From assembly GCA_009693115.1 (NCBI GenBank), contig SHXW01000006.1:1-64000 (forward strand): a stretch of DNA of 64,000 bases. The letters are read 5' to 3'. Numbering within the stretch: the first letter of the stretch is position 1; each line of letters opens with the position of its first letter. The notes under the pieces were generated by a model. That model was not told the origin of the DNA, ran no database searches, and saw nothing but the letters and a program-made list of their open reading frames with translations. Positions 43,444 through 51,787 of this stretch are shown piece after piece. The position numbers were made by a program, and so were the translations under genes. The DNA comes from Dehalococcoidia bacterium. Lineage in GTDB: Bacteria > Chloroflexota > Dehalococcoidia > Lucifugimonadales > Lucifugimonadaceae.

Positions 43444-45378
43444 ATGATCATCTTCCGGCGCATCCTCGCCGTCATGATGGCGATCGTCTTCATCCCCGTC
43501 TTTATCGCGGGCGTCGGCGCTTGTCTCATTTCCGCCATGGCCAGCGACGAAACATTCGTCCCGGGCATCCTTCTGGAGCTTGACGCATACGACTTCATCT
43601 ATGACGACGTCATAGACGCCGCAATAGATGATGTGGTCACCCGGGGCATCAGGTTCGACAGCCCGGACGGCAAAGGCTCGACAGTCAATGTCATCTTCAA
43701 CGACCCGGCGCAGGCCAAAGCCGCGCTCCGCAAGTTCGTTGAGACCGTACTGCCCCGCGAGTACGTCAAGCAGGAGATGGAGCAGGCATTCGCTGAACTC
43801 CAGCCTTATTTCACGGGCCGCACAGACACCTTCTCCATAAACCTCGAGACAGACGAACGTTTCCTGGTGGTTCCTGCGGCCCTTCGTGCCGCCTCCGCCG
43901 AGCTGAGCCTTGGCCAGCTCATATCAGACCACCTCATCTCCGTCCTCATCCGCGACCGCATGGGCGAACTCGTCTTTCCTGAACTCGGAATCTCTTTCAC
44001 CACCGATGAGGCCGTAGGTATCGCCAACCGGATCATGCCCCCCGAGTGGATAGAGCAACGCATATTCGAGACCGCCGATGTCGTCGCGCCATACATCGCC
44101 GGCCGCATAGATGGTTTCGAAATCCGGATCCCACTCAAAGATCGCGTCAAGGTCGTAGCAGAAGAACTTAAGGGGAAGGTGGTCAGGCAGGGCATCGCCG
44201 AAAGGCTTGTCTACGACCAGGTCGCCCGCCCCCTCATCCTGCAGGCGCTTGGAGGGGCCAAAGTCCTCTCCTTCGATATCCCAATCACGCCCGATGAGGT
44301 TGATGATGCCCTCAAACAGGTCCTCCCGCCGGACTGGATCCGCGCCCGCTCCGCAGAAGTCATAGACGCTGCCGTGGCGTATGTGTCATCTGAGACAGAC
44401 ACCCTCGCCTACTCAGTGGACCTGCGCGACCGCAAGACCGCCGCAGTAAAGGTCCTCCACAAGCTCGCCGAAAGAAAGCTCACCGAAATCCTGCGCTTCG
44501 TTCCGACTTGCTCGACCCCGCAAGCCACGGCGCAATCGCTATCAGACCTTGCCGCCAACCAAATCCCCCGCTGCTCACCCGCGAACCTGAACCTGCCTGC
44601 GCTGGTCTCGCCCCTGCTCCCATTGGTACTCGGCGACCTCGACCGTCTTGTCGCCAACGCCATCCCTGACCGCGTCATCTACACCGACCAGCAGTTCCGG
44701 TCTACCCTCGGCCCTGAAGCCATCAAGCCACTGGACGATCTGCGCGACGTCCTCCAGAAGGGCATAGTGTTTACCGACCGGGACCTGTTGAACAGCATCA
44801 AAGACCCGCAAAGCCGGGCAGACATTCAGGTAACCCTCGACACGATTCGCGCTGGCGCGAAATGGGATCAGAACGACCTCAGGAAACAGTTCACAGACGA
44901 AGAGTGGGACTTGGTTGACAGGGTCCGCGGCTATGGGGGCTACATCTCCCTGTTGAAATGGGGGGGCGTCCTGCTTCCGTCTCTCTTCCTCCTCCTGATC
45001 GGTTTGCTCGGGGGCAGGAGTTGGGGCGGCCGCCTGTTATGGGCGGGAATCCCGCTGCTGGTCGTCGCAGGCATCATGTTCGCAGCGACACAGGTCGCCG
45101 ACAGTCTCTTGCGGGACGTCGTGAGAGATGAATTGACGGGCCGACAGCTCGTGACTGACACGAAGATGAGGGAAGACTTCCCTGCGCTCACGCGCCTCTT
45201 TGAATCCGATGAGTTTCGCGATAAGGCCCTGAAAGCAGTCAGCATCGTGACGGGCCAGTTCAAGAGCGCCGTGAAACCCTGGCTCGTCGCTGGCATTCTC
45301 ACAGTTGCCGGGGGCGTCGCCGCGGCGATCCTATTGCCCGCCCGTCGAAAAGAGCGTCCATCTAGTTCCGGCCCATAG
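43444..45378 (+). CDS. Membrane-anchored protein with three 97-residue repeats
   Basis: This 644-residue protein belongs to no family I recognise. One N-terminal helix (about residues 5-30) is followed by a long extracytoplasmic part and three C-terminal helices near residues 495-560 and 600-625. The extracytoplasmic part has three repeats at about 99-149, 196-245 and 292-344, with the shared pattern LPxEW-I, then a helix, then Y-hydrophobic-x-G/S-x-x-D-T/G-hydrophobic, then L-x-DR. The conserved pieces read VLPREYV, MPPEWIE and VLPPDWI. The regular spacing (97 and 96 residues) argues for internal duplication. ATG 43444 has GGAAGG upstream; an earlier TTG frame is unsupported. Role unknown. 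Confidence 0.75.
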   Translation: MIIFRRILAVMMAIVFIPVFIAGVGACLISAMASDETFVPGILLELDAYDFIYDDVIDAAIDDVVTRGIRFDSPDGKGSTVNVIFNDPAQAKAALRKFVETVLPREYVKQEMEQAFAELQPYFTGRTDTFSINLETDERFLVVPAALRAASAELSLGQLISDHLISVLIRDRMGELVFPELGISFTTDEAVGIANRIMPPEWIEQRIFETADVVAPYIAGRIDGFEIRIPLKDRVKVVAEELKGKVVRQGIAERLVYDQVARPLILQALGGAKVLSFDIPITPDEVDDALKQVLPPDWIRARSAEVIDAAVAYVSSETDTLAYSVDLRDRKTAAVKVLHKLAERKLTEILRFVPTCSTPQATAQSLSDLAANQIPRCSPANLNLPALVSPLLPLVLGDLDRLVANAIPDRVIYTDQQFRSTLGPEAIKPLDDLRDVLQKGIVFTDRDLLNSIKDPQSRADIQVTLDTIRAGAKWDQNDLRKQFTDEEWDLVDRVRGYGGYISLLKWGGVLLPSLFLLLIGLLGGRSWGGRLLWAGIPLLVVAGIMFAATQVADSLLRDVVRDELTGRQLVTDTKMREDFPALTRLFESDEFRDKALKAVSIVTGQFKSAVKPWLVAGILTVAGGVAAAILLPARRKERPSSSGP

Positions 45379-45392
45379 AGCGTAGAGCAGTT

Positions 45393-45435
45393 GGCCAGAC
45401 GGTAGCAGGGCGGAGCCGCACGTACCGTGCTGGCC
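45393..45435. terminator. Hairpin between convergent genes
   Basis: GGCCAG-ACGGTA (45393-45404) pairs with TACCGT-GCTGGCC (45423-45435) with one bulged base, around an 18-base loop. It lies between the stops of the membrane-protein gene and the M28 gene, so it may end both transcripts. There is no T-run. Confidence 0.4.
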
Positions 45436-45504
45436 TCTGTGCCGGGCCAGCTACTCCGCTGGTGGATTTCCGGCAATAGTCGTTTCTCCGGGCATTACAG
45501 GCAG

Positions 45505-46467
45505 CTAACGCTCAGTTGACAGTTCCGACACCGTCTCCGCTAGAGCGCGGGCCACTCCTGCAACCATTTCGTAATCCAGGGTTTCAGGGGTGTCAGAAGG
45601 CAGGTGATAGTTCGGGTTCCTGAAATTCGCAGTATCCCCGATCATCACTGCGGGTACGCCAGCCTGCCAGAACGGCGCGTGGTCGCTCCGCAAGAGGTCC
45701 GGCGGAGGAGGCAGCCATGCGGGCAGACCGAGCGTCAATACCTCGGGACCGCCCACGCGAGAGGAATGCCTGGCCAGGGCCCTTGCCACTCTCTTCCCGC
45801 GGCCGCGGGTCACCGCCACCAGAAAGTCGCCGGCGTACCCTCGCCGCATCACACTCCAGCCCGCCGCAGGGAATAGCGCCCGCATGGGGAGCGGGATTTT
45901 CTGCGTCCCCTTCTGCGACGAAAACCCCACCATCTCCAGAACAAACGCGGCCCTGACTTGAACCGACTGCCTGTCCTGAGCCGATCGACGGTGTGCGTTG
46001 CCGGACGCTGCTCCCGCCAGCGACCTGACAAACGCATCTGACCCCCACAGCCCGTGCGACTGTCCCTGCCTTTCCTCGGCATCGAACGCCACAAGCACAA
46101 CGTCCCGCCGCAGCCCGCGTCCGGCGAGCGCCCTCGCACACTCCACCATGGCCGCCACGCCGCTCGCGTTATCGTCCGCTCCCGGTGAATTGGGCCGCGT
46201 GTCAAAGTGCGCGCCGATGATGACCGATGATGACTCTCCGCCCGAGTCTCCCTTCAGTTTCGCTACCACATTCACACCCGACCGCCTGCCAGCCTCAACT
46301 GGCATCTCAAACGCCTGTCTACTCACCGCACATCCAGCGTCTTGCAGCCAGTCCTCAATCAACGCGAGAGCCCGCGCATGTCCCTCGGGACTGGTCTCGC
46401 CATGCCGCGGCGACGCCGCCAGCGCCCGTACAACCTCCTCTACCCGTCGTCGCTGGTCACTCATCAT
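45505..46467 (-). CDS. M28-family zinc aminopeptidase
   Basis: This 320-residue metallopeptidase has the two-zinc site IIGAHFDTR (His), GADDNASGVAAMVECARAL (bridging Asp), FDAEERQGQSHGLWGSD (Glu and ligand), and a late RSDHAPFWQAGVPAVMIGD with final NYHLPSDTPETLDY (His). The family removes N-terminal amino acids from peptides. No signal peptide is visible, so it is probably cytoplasmic. Several start codons lie in a row (TTG ATG ATG); 46467 was taken. It converges on the repeat membrane-protein gene. Confidence 0.9.
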   Translation of the reverse strand: MMSDQRRRVEEVVRALAASPRHGETSPEGHARALALIEDWLQDAGCAVSRQAFEMPVEAGRRSGVNVVAKLKGDSGGESSSVIIGAHFDTRPNSPGADDNASGVAAMVECARALAGRGLRRDVVLVAFDAEERQGQSHGLWGSDAFVRSLAGAASGNAHRRSAQDRQSVQVRAAFVLEMVGFSSQKGTQKIPLPMRALFPAAGWSVMRRGYAGDFLVAVTRGRGKRVARALARHSSRVGGPEVLTLGLPAWLPPPPDLLRSDHAPFWQAGVPAVMIGDTANFRNPNYHLPSDTPETLDYEMVAGVARALAETVSELSTER

Positions 46468-46600
46468 CAAGTCTCAATCTCCCGCGCCACCTTCCCCGGC
46501 TGAAGGCCAGGCTGGGCCTCGATTTGGGCTATCCATGTCATTCTTGAATGGAGTCAGCTCGGCGCCTGTGGTCTTTCCGTTCGTACCGGGCAGGTCGCGA

Positions 46601-46606
46601 TATACT
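46601..46606 (+). promoter_or_regulatory. Possible -10 hexamer before the ABM gene
   Basis: TATACT in gcgatatactgccgc, 77 bases upstream of the start. No good -35 element was found. Confidence 0.3.
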
Positions 46607-46682
46607 GCCGCTTGAACAAAACAGGTCGTCATCTCGGCCCTGTACACACCGCAACCAACCCGCAGAGAGGACCGTCATAGAC

Positions 46683-47414
46683 ATGCACATCGTCATGGTG
46701 CGGTTCAAGGTCAAGGCCGACCAAGTCGCCAACTTCCTCCAGGAATCCGTTCAGGATGCCAAGGGCTCCGTCCTCACCGAGCCGGGATGCCGAAGGTTTG
46801 ATGTCATCCAGGACAACGCCGACCCCACGATGGTCGCCTTCACAGAGGTTTATGACAGCCCGGCGGCGTTTGAAGACCACAAGACCCGCCCTCACTTCAA
46901 GACGTGGGCCGCCAGCACGAAAGACATGATAGAAGGCGACAAGACCTACGTCGCAGAATGCCGCCAGATCTTCCCCGAAGGAGCAACAGCAGAGTCCACC
47001 GCCGTCCACGGCTTCACGGACCCATGGAGCTCCCACCGCCCTGACGCCGTAGATCACCCGCACTTCCAGAATGCCGGTCTGGCCGTCCTCTGGGTACCCC
47101 TGCCCGTGAAGCCTGAAAAGGTGAACGATTTCATCCAGTCCGCGCTCGGAGATTGCGTTGGATCCACGCGCGAAGAGCCTGGCTGCCTGCGCTTCGACCT
47201 TTATCAGGACATCAAGAACCCATCCGATCTTTTCTTTTACGAGGTTTACGCCAACCCTGCCGCCTTCGAATACCACGCCAAGACGCCGCACATCGCGAAG
47301 TGGCGGGACACCGTCAAAGACTGGTACGTCAGGGAACGCACCGGCGTAGTCCGAGGCAAGAACATCTGGCCTGCGGACAACTGGCACTGGTCCACCGGCA
47401 AGCCCACACGCTAG
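46683..47414 (+). CDS. Tandem antibiotic-biosynthesis-monooxygenase (ABM) domain protein
   Basis: This 243-residue protein consists of two dimeric alpha-beta-barrel ABM domains. The first is residues 1-100 (MHIVMVRFKVKADQVANFLQE...EPGCRRFDVIQD...VYDSPAAFEDHKTRPHFKTWA). The second is about 130-235 (LWVPLPVKPEKVNDFIQ...EPGCLRFDLYQD...VYANPAAFEYHAKTPHIAKW). The internal duplication mimics the usual ABM dimer in one chain. Members act on quinones or heme, or are of unknown function. ATG 46683 lies eight bases after an agagagga ribosome site. A strong terminator follows the gene. Confidence 0.88.
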   Translation: MHIVMVRFKVKADQVANFLQESVQDAKGSVLTEPGCRRFDVIQDNADPTMVAFTEVYDSPAAFEDHKTRPHFKTWAASTKDMIEGDKTYVAECRQIFPEGATAESTAVHGFTDPWSSHRPDAVDHPHFQNAGLAVLWVPLPVKPEKVNDFIQSALGDCVGSTREEPGCLRFDLYQDIKNPSDLFFYEVYANPAAFEYHAKTPHIAKWRDTVKDWYVRERTGVVRGKNIWPADNWHWSTGKPTR

Positions 47415-47470
47415 AGCGCCTCGCTCTTCCTTTGCGCGGGACCATGGTTGAGGGGATCTAGATCATCGCG

Positions 47471-47509
47471 ACACAGCCGCACGGAATACCCGTGCGGCTG
47501 TGTTTTTCT
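47471..47509 (+). terminator. Rho-independent terminator after the ABM gene
   Basis: A 14-bp stem (ACACAGCCGCACGG with CCGTGCGGCTGTGT) and a 5-base loop are followed by TTTTTCT. It is the clearest intrinsic terminator in the window, 57 bases after the ABM stop. Confidence 0.9.
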
Positions 47510-47818
47510 GTCAGTCTGCGCGAAGTGAAGAATCCAATTCGCTCGCTCGCCCAGCTCGAGGCGGCGCGTTTCCCGGATCCAAAATCACTGTGCCCGCCGC
47601 ATCAGGCCCTGCGAGCACAGCCGACAGGCTCCAGGCAGCGCAGGTGCAAGTGTTATGGCCTGGTGTTCAGCGCCACGATATTCCCTAAGGGCTTCGTCGT
47701 CCCCCCGTATAGACCACGGGGCCGTGAGAGATGGCGAGCGGCCCGTTCTGAACCGGTCTCGCCACGCCATGTCGCGCGGCCAGTCTCATGCGATCGCATG
47801 GAGGTGAACCGCGGTAAC

Positions 47819-48700
47819 TCAGTGGTTGCGTGACGCCTCATAAGAGGGACGATCTGCGCCGAGGTTGTAGAACCTTGCCGCATTCCCGCCGAATACAGCG
47901 TCCCGCTCATGCGGCTTGAGCCACTCCAAATTCGCCCGCGCAGCCCCAATTACCTGTGCGTACGACCCCGCCAGCAGGCACACGGGCCAGTCCGACCCGA
48001 ACATCAGCCTGTCCCACCCAAACATCCCCACCACATGCGCCGTGTACGGCCTTAAGTCCTGCGGTGTCCAATTCCTGTGGTCGGCCTCTGTAACCATCCC
48101 GGACACTTTGCACATGATCCCCGTTACGTTCGCTACACGGCGCAGGTCGGAAAGCCATGGCTCGATGCCGCGCTCTTTGATTAGGGGCTTCGCGATGTGG
48201 TCAATCACCGCCCGCAAATCCGGTACGGCATCAATGATCTGAGGCACATATTTCAGGTGCTGCGGCCTTACGAGGAAGTCATATGCCAGCCCTCGTCGCG
48301 CCACTTCCTTTAACCCACGGACCGCCGCCGGGCGTGCCAGCCAGTCGTCCGCTGCCTCGTCATGCCAGATGTGCCGTACACCCTTGAACGACACATCCCT
48401 CTGTAGCTCATCCAGTACATCGCCCAGCCCTGGGCCAGTCAGGTCAACCCACCCCACTACACCCGCCACAAACGGCGACTCGTGCGCCACTTTGAGCAGC
48501 CACCGCGTCTCATCAACCGACTGGTGCGCCTGGACGATCACAGTCTTGTCCACCCCCGTCTCTTCAAGGGACGGCGCAAGCTCAGGCGGCCCGTAGGTCC
48601 GCTTCAGGACGCTGTCCTCCTGCGGCATCCATGGGTACGCGAACCGGGTCAAGTCCCAGAAATGGTGGTGGCTGTCTATGACCTGAGTCTTGTCCGGCAT
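47819..48700 (-). CDS. Amidohydrolase-2-family (L-fuconolactonase-like) metal hydrolase
   Basis: This 293-residue TIM-barrel hydrolase has an N-terminal metal motif VIDSHHHFWD (HxH), later FKGVRHIWHDE, RAVIDHIAKPLI and the C-terminal FGSDWPVCLL Asp that finishes the active site. This set matches COG3618-type enzymes such as L-fucono-1,5-lactonase, which open sugar lactones. Start ATG 48700 (MPDKTQVIDSHHHFW) precedes the motif closely; a GTG/ATG slightly upstream is possible. It fits the lactone and sugar-acid theme of the window. The next gene upstream (48971-49711) is on the same strand. Confidence 0.88.
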   Translation of the reverse strand: MPDKTQVIDSHHHFWDLTRFAYPWMPQEDSVLKRTYGPPELAPSLEETGVDKTVIVQAHQSVDETRWLLKVAHESPFVAGVVGWVDLTGPGLGDVLDELQRDVSFKGVRHIWHDEAADDWLARPAAVRGLKEVARRGLAYDFLVRPQHLKYVPQIIDAVPDLRAVIDHIAKPLIKERGIEPWLSDLRRVANVTGIMCKVSGMVTEADHRNWTPQDLRPYTAHVVGMFGWDRLMFGSDWPVCLLAGSYAQVIGAARANLEWLKPHERDAVFGGNAARFYNLGADRPSYEASRNH

Positions 48701-48720
48701 GCGGGGCCCTTTCATACCTC

Positions 48721-48739
48721 CCTCTCCCGTCGGGAGAGG
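48721..48739. repeat. Perfect intergenic palindrome of the GGGAGAG family
   Basis: CCTCTCCCG-T-CGGGAGAGG is a 9-bp perfect inverted repeat with a one-base centre. It lies just upstream of the amidohydrolase gene and is followed by acaaggttgag. It is the cleanest copy of a sequence type found in many gaps of this window. Confidence 0.8.
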
Positions 48740-48920
48740 ACAAGGTTGAGTTCATGTTCACTGCCACCCGCCATTCCAGCCATGCTTCACATCTACTGTT
48801 GGGAGAGAGTGTTGGGTGTTGACGCCTGGTGTGGTCTGAAGCCTCGCCTTGAAGGAGCTTCTTCTAATAACCCGTTCGCCCCGAGCATCTTGAAAAATGG
48901 AAGGACACCGCTTCAAATAA

Positions 48921-48946
48921 CTGTGGCCCCGCGTACGGGGCCACAG
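48921..48946 (-). terminator. Rho-independent terminator after the beta-propeller gene
   Basis: An 11-bp perfect stem (CTGTGGCCCCG with CGGGGCCACAG) around a 4-base loop lies 25 bases past the stop of the minus-strand gene at 48971. On the minus strand it is followed by ttattt. Confidence 0.8.
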
Positions 48947-48970
48947 CATTTGATCCACCGGCGATCGGGA

Positions 48971-49711
48971 CTACTTCTTTTTGACCGTCGCTTTCTTCAC
49001 CCCGTTTATCTGGAGGGTCCCGATCTCCGGCCACCCTCTCGATGTCCCAGAGTTCTTTGGGAAATCCGCATCGCAGTACCAGAGCGTGCCGTCTCTGATC
49101 GAAAGCCCGTGTGGGAAGGGCCCGCCCTCGCCGATCTGCAACCGTTCCATTTCCTTCCCCGTCTCCACGTTGTACTTCACTATCGTCTGAACCCCCGTGA
49201 ACGAACACCATATCCCGGCCCCGTCGCGCGCTAGGCCGTGCGCACGCGGGAGGTCCACTTCGAACTTGTGCACAACCTTGTAGTCCTTTTTGGGGTCTAC
49301 CAGCACAAGTGCCTTTGGCGTGAACTGGGTGATCCACAGCAGGCCGTTATCCCATTCCAACCCGTGCAACCCGCCTCCGTCCGGCGTTCGGAAGCGGTCA
49401 ACCGCCTCGCCCGTCTTCTTGTCCAACTTGTAGATATAGCCCAGGTGCGTGTCAGTCGAACGGTGCGGCCTTGAAACGGACCGTCCATTCGATGCAGTCC
49501 ATATGAACCCGCCGCCCAACGTGATCCCCGACCCGTTTTCAGTCGGAGTGTTCAGCGTTCGGAGCAACTTCCCCCGTTCGTCCACCACGTACACATTGTC
49601 CGTCCACTGGTCCATCACATACAGGCCGTCATCCGTCCACTGGAGGCCGTTCGGCATCTCGCAGGGTGACTCCATCGCCTTCTTCGTCTTCACAATCTTT
49701 GTAGCAGGCAT
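48971..49711 (-). CDS. SMP-30/YncE-like beta-propeller protein
   Basis: This 246-residue protein has repeated propeller blades: MPNGLQWTDDGLYVMDQWTDNVYVVDERGKLLRTL, GLEWDNGLLWITQFTPKALVLVDPKK, GLARDGAGIWCSFTGVQTIVKYNVETGKEMERL and GLSIRDGTLWYCDADF. No signal peptide or metal-ligand motif of true SMP-30 lactonases could be assigned with certainty, so it may be a lactonase-like or binding propeller. ATG 49711 has GGGAG six bases upstream; a much longer frame reading into the gap is unsupported. It ends in a Lys-rich tail (KKATVKKK). Confidence 0.75.
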   Translation of the reverse strand: MPATKIVKTKKAMESPCEMPNGLQWTDDGLYVMDQWTDNVYVVDERGKLLRTLNTPTENGSGITLGGGFIWTASNGRSVSRPHRSTDTHLGYIYKLDKKTGEAVDRFRTPDGGGLHGLEWDNGLLWITQFTPKALVLVDPKKDYKVVHKFEVDLPRAHGLARDGAGIWCSFTGVQTIVKYNVETGKEMERLQIGEGGPFPHGLSIRDGTLWYCDADFPKNSGTSRGWPEIGTLQINGVKKATVKKK

Positions 49712-50352
49712 GAATCTCCCGTTCTTCCGCGCCGGGCACTTTACAGAGCAGCGCGTAATCCATTGAGCAGACACAGACGGCGCAATGATCTTGCCACACG
49801 CCCCCGGCGTCAAGCGCGTCTTGGTTACCACGAGGCCGTTGTGCAGCCCCGTCCCCTCTTGCTCCAGAGCCATGCAGGGGCTGTCTGAGAGGGAAGCACG
49901 TACTCGCATGATTGCTTCAGTAATTCTGACGCGAGACGGCGGATATTGAAAAACGAAGCAAGGGGAAGAGGTTCCACGTCAAAGGCGCGCCGGGACCCGT
50001 GGTGACATGCTTCATCCGTCCATGCGCCAAAGGCAAACAGCTAGGGGAGGGCGTAACATAGCGTGGTCGGCCCTGTCGAGACCGGAGTCCCGGCCATCAG
50101 GATCTGTCCAGAACTACATGCTGACACTGAAAATTACGCGTGGGTGTCAACATCCCGCCGCAACAGGCGCAACACTTCTTGGACAGCCTTCAGCCTGCTT
50201 CCTCTTGCCTGTTTGTTTGCCGTCATGCGTGGTGCCCGGCCCCTATTTCACTTCATACCGGCCGGGTTCGCCTTCGCATAAAACCTCATAACGCTGCATG
50301 GGTGCAAGGGCAGCCCGCGGCGCGCTTATTTCACTTTATGCCCGGAGGCTGA
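49712..50352. other. Divergent gap of 0.64 kb with a short repeated leader sequence
   Basis: This gap separates the propeller gene (leftward) from the NYN gene (rightward). Near 50230-50350 two similar blocks occur, cctatttcacttcataccgg and gcttatttcactttatgccc, the second ending at the NYN ribosome site (cggaggctg). Nothing else was recognised. Open frames here are Pro/Arg-rich and unlike known proteins. Confidence 0.45.
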
Positions 50353-51570
50353 ATGACATCGAAATCCACGACCGAACCCTCGTCCCGAGCCGATGAACGT
50401 GTCTATATCTTCATAGACGGCTCGAACCTCTACCACGTCCTCGGTGAAATCTGCGGTCGCCGTGATCTCCAGTTCGACAAATTCGCGCAGAAACTCGCCA
50501 ATGGCCGCGACCTCCGGCGTGTCTATTACTACAACATCCGCCAGGAGTCCGACCGCCGCCCCGAACTGGGCAAAGACCAGGAAAAATTCCTCGCCAGCCT
50601 CTACGACACCCCGTACATGGAAGTGAGACTGGGCGTCTGGCGTCAGCACGGCGAAGGCATGGTCGAAAAAGGCGTTGACGTCATGCTCGCCACTGACCTC
50701 GTGGTAAAAGCGTTGCGTGACCAGTATGAGACCGCAATCATCGTCTCCGGTGACGGTGACTTCTTCCCCGCCTACCAGGCCGCCAAGGACGCCGGCAAGC
50801 ACGTCGAAGTAGCAGCTTTCGATGACAACCTCTCCGCAGAAGCCGGCCGCGCCGCAGACCTTTGGATCAAGCTCAACAAGACATGGTTCACGGGTCTGTG
50901 GATGCCACGGCGTGGCGGGTCTGAGGAAGATCGCATCGAGCCTCGCCCGGAACGCCGCACCGTGCAGCGCGAAGAGCGGCGAGAACTCGAACCCGAAAAA
51001 ACAGCCCCCGCTCCGGCCCGCGCCACGGTTGGCCGCCGCCGGATTGTTCGAACACCGGTTGCGGCCGTCCACGAAACGGTTCGCTCAGAACAGGAGGGAC
51101 AGTCCCCCGCGGGTGCCCCTCGCGAGATGGAAAGTCCTGTGCCCGCGCCCGTGGACACCGCTCGATCCGAACCGCAACCTGCCGCTTCAACTGGGCCTGC
51201 ACGCCCCGTCATCCGGCGCACCCCGGCCCGCCGCCGCATCAGCGCCACGGTTGGGCAAGTTCCCGTCGCCAACAGTAGCGGCGATGCAGACGGCGCTGCG
51301 CCGGGACGTCTCCCGCCACCTCCCCTCCGCTCAGCCCATGCACGCGCGAGGTCGGAACAGCAGGCGGCAGTTCGCAGAGACTCCCCCGAGACAGGCCAGG
51401 CCAGCCCCGAGCAGCCCGTGGCTTCCACAGAACCACCATCAACTCCTACGGAAACAGCGGGAGGCGAAGACGCTGGTGGCCGGCTGACAACCGCTCGTCG
51501 TTCGGGATGGCTCCGCCGCCTTGGTTTGGGCGATACAGCCACCCCCTCCGGTCCCACAGGAGAGAACTGA
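50353..51570 (+). CDS. NYN-domain (PIN-like, LabA/DUF88) protein with long disordered tail
   Basis: This 405-residue protein has an N-terminal NYN nuclease-like domain of about residues 15-185: VYIFIDGSNLYHVL (first acidic site), KGVDVMLATDLVVKAL and IIVSGDGDFFPAYQAAKDAGKHVEV. These Asp residues form the metal site seen in active PIN/NYN RNases. From about 190 to 385 the sequence is Arg/Pro/Ala/Glu-rich without hydrophobic core, ending in a Leu/Arg-rich SGWLRRLGLGD segment. It is probably an RNA-processing factor whose tail binds nucleic acid or partners. ATG 50353 has GGAGG upstream. Confidence 0.85.
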   Translation: MTSKSTTEPSSRADERVYIFIDGSNLYHVLGEICGRRDLQFDKFAQKLANGRDLRRVYYYNIRQESDRRPELGKDQEKFLASLYDTPYMEVRLGVWRQHGEGMVEKGVDVMLATDLVVKALRDQYETAIIVSGDGDFFPAYQAAKDAGKHVEVAAFDDNLSAEAGRAADLWIKLNKTWFTGLWMPRRGGSEEDRIEPRPERRTVQREERRELEPEKTAPAPARATVGRRRIVRTPVAAVHETVRSEQEGQSPAGAPREMESPVPAPVDTARSEPQPAASTGPARPVIRRTPARRRISATVGQVPVANSSGDADGAAPGRLPPPPLRSAHARARSEQQAAVRRDSPETGQASPEQPVASTEPPSTPTETAGGEDAGGRLTTARRSGWLRRLGLGDTATPSGPTGEN

Positions 51571-51665
51571 AGAGCAGCCGACCCAAGGCACTCTCTGAGT
51601 CCCGTTGTGCCGGGATCAAAGGAGAGGAAATTCAGTGGGCCGCCAAACCCAGGGACAACGGATGG

Positions 51666-51703
51666 AAATCCTGAATCCGGAGCGAAACGGATGGAATCAG
51701 GAT
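51666..51703 (+). terminator. Large imperfect hairpin after the NYN gene
   Basis: AATCCTGA-ATCCG pairs with CGGAT and TCAGGATT, leaving four bases (GGAA) unpaired on the 3' side, around an 8-base loop. It is followed by atttcgc. It lies about 95 bases past the NYN stop and may end its transcript. Confidence 0.4.
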
Positions 51704-51787
51704 TATTTCGCGGTGAAGCTGCATAAGCAGCATGCCCCCGCCCGATAACGTTCTGTGCGCTAGCCGAGCCTCCAAGAGGCCCGGTGC

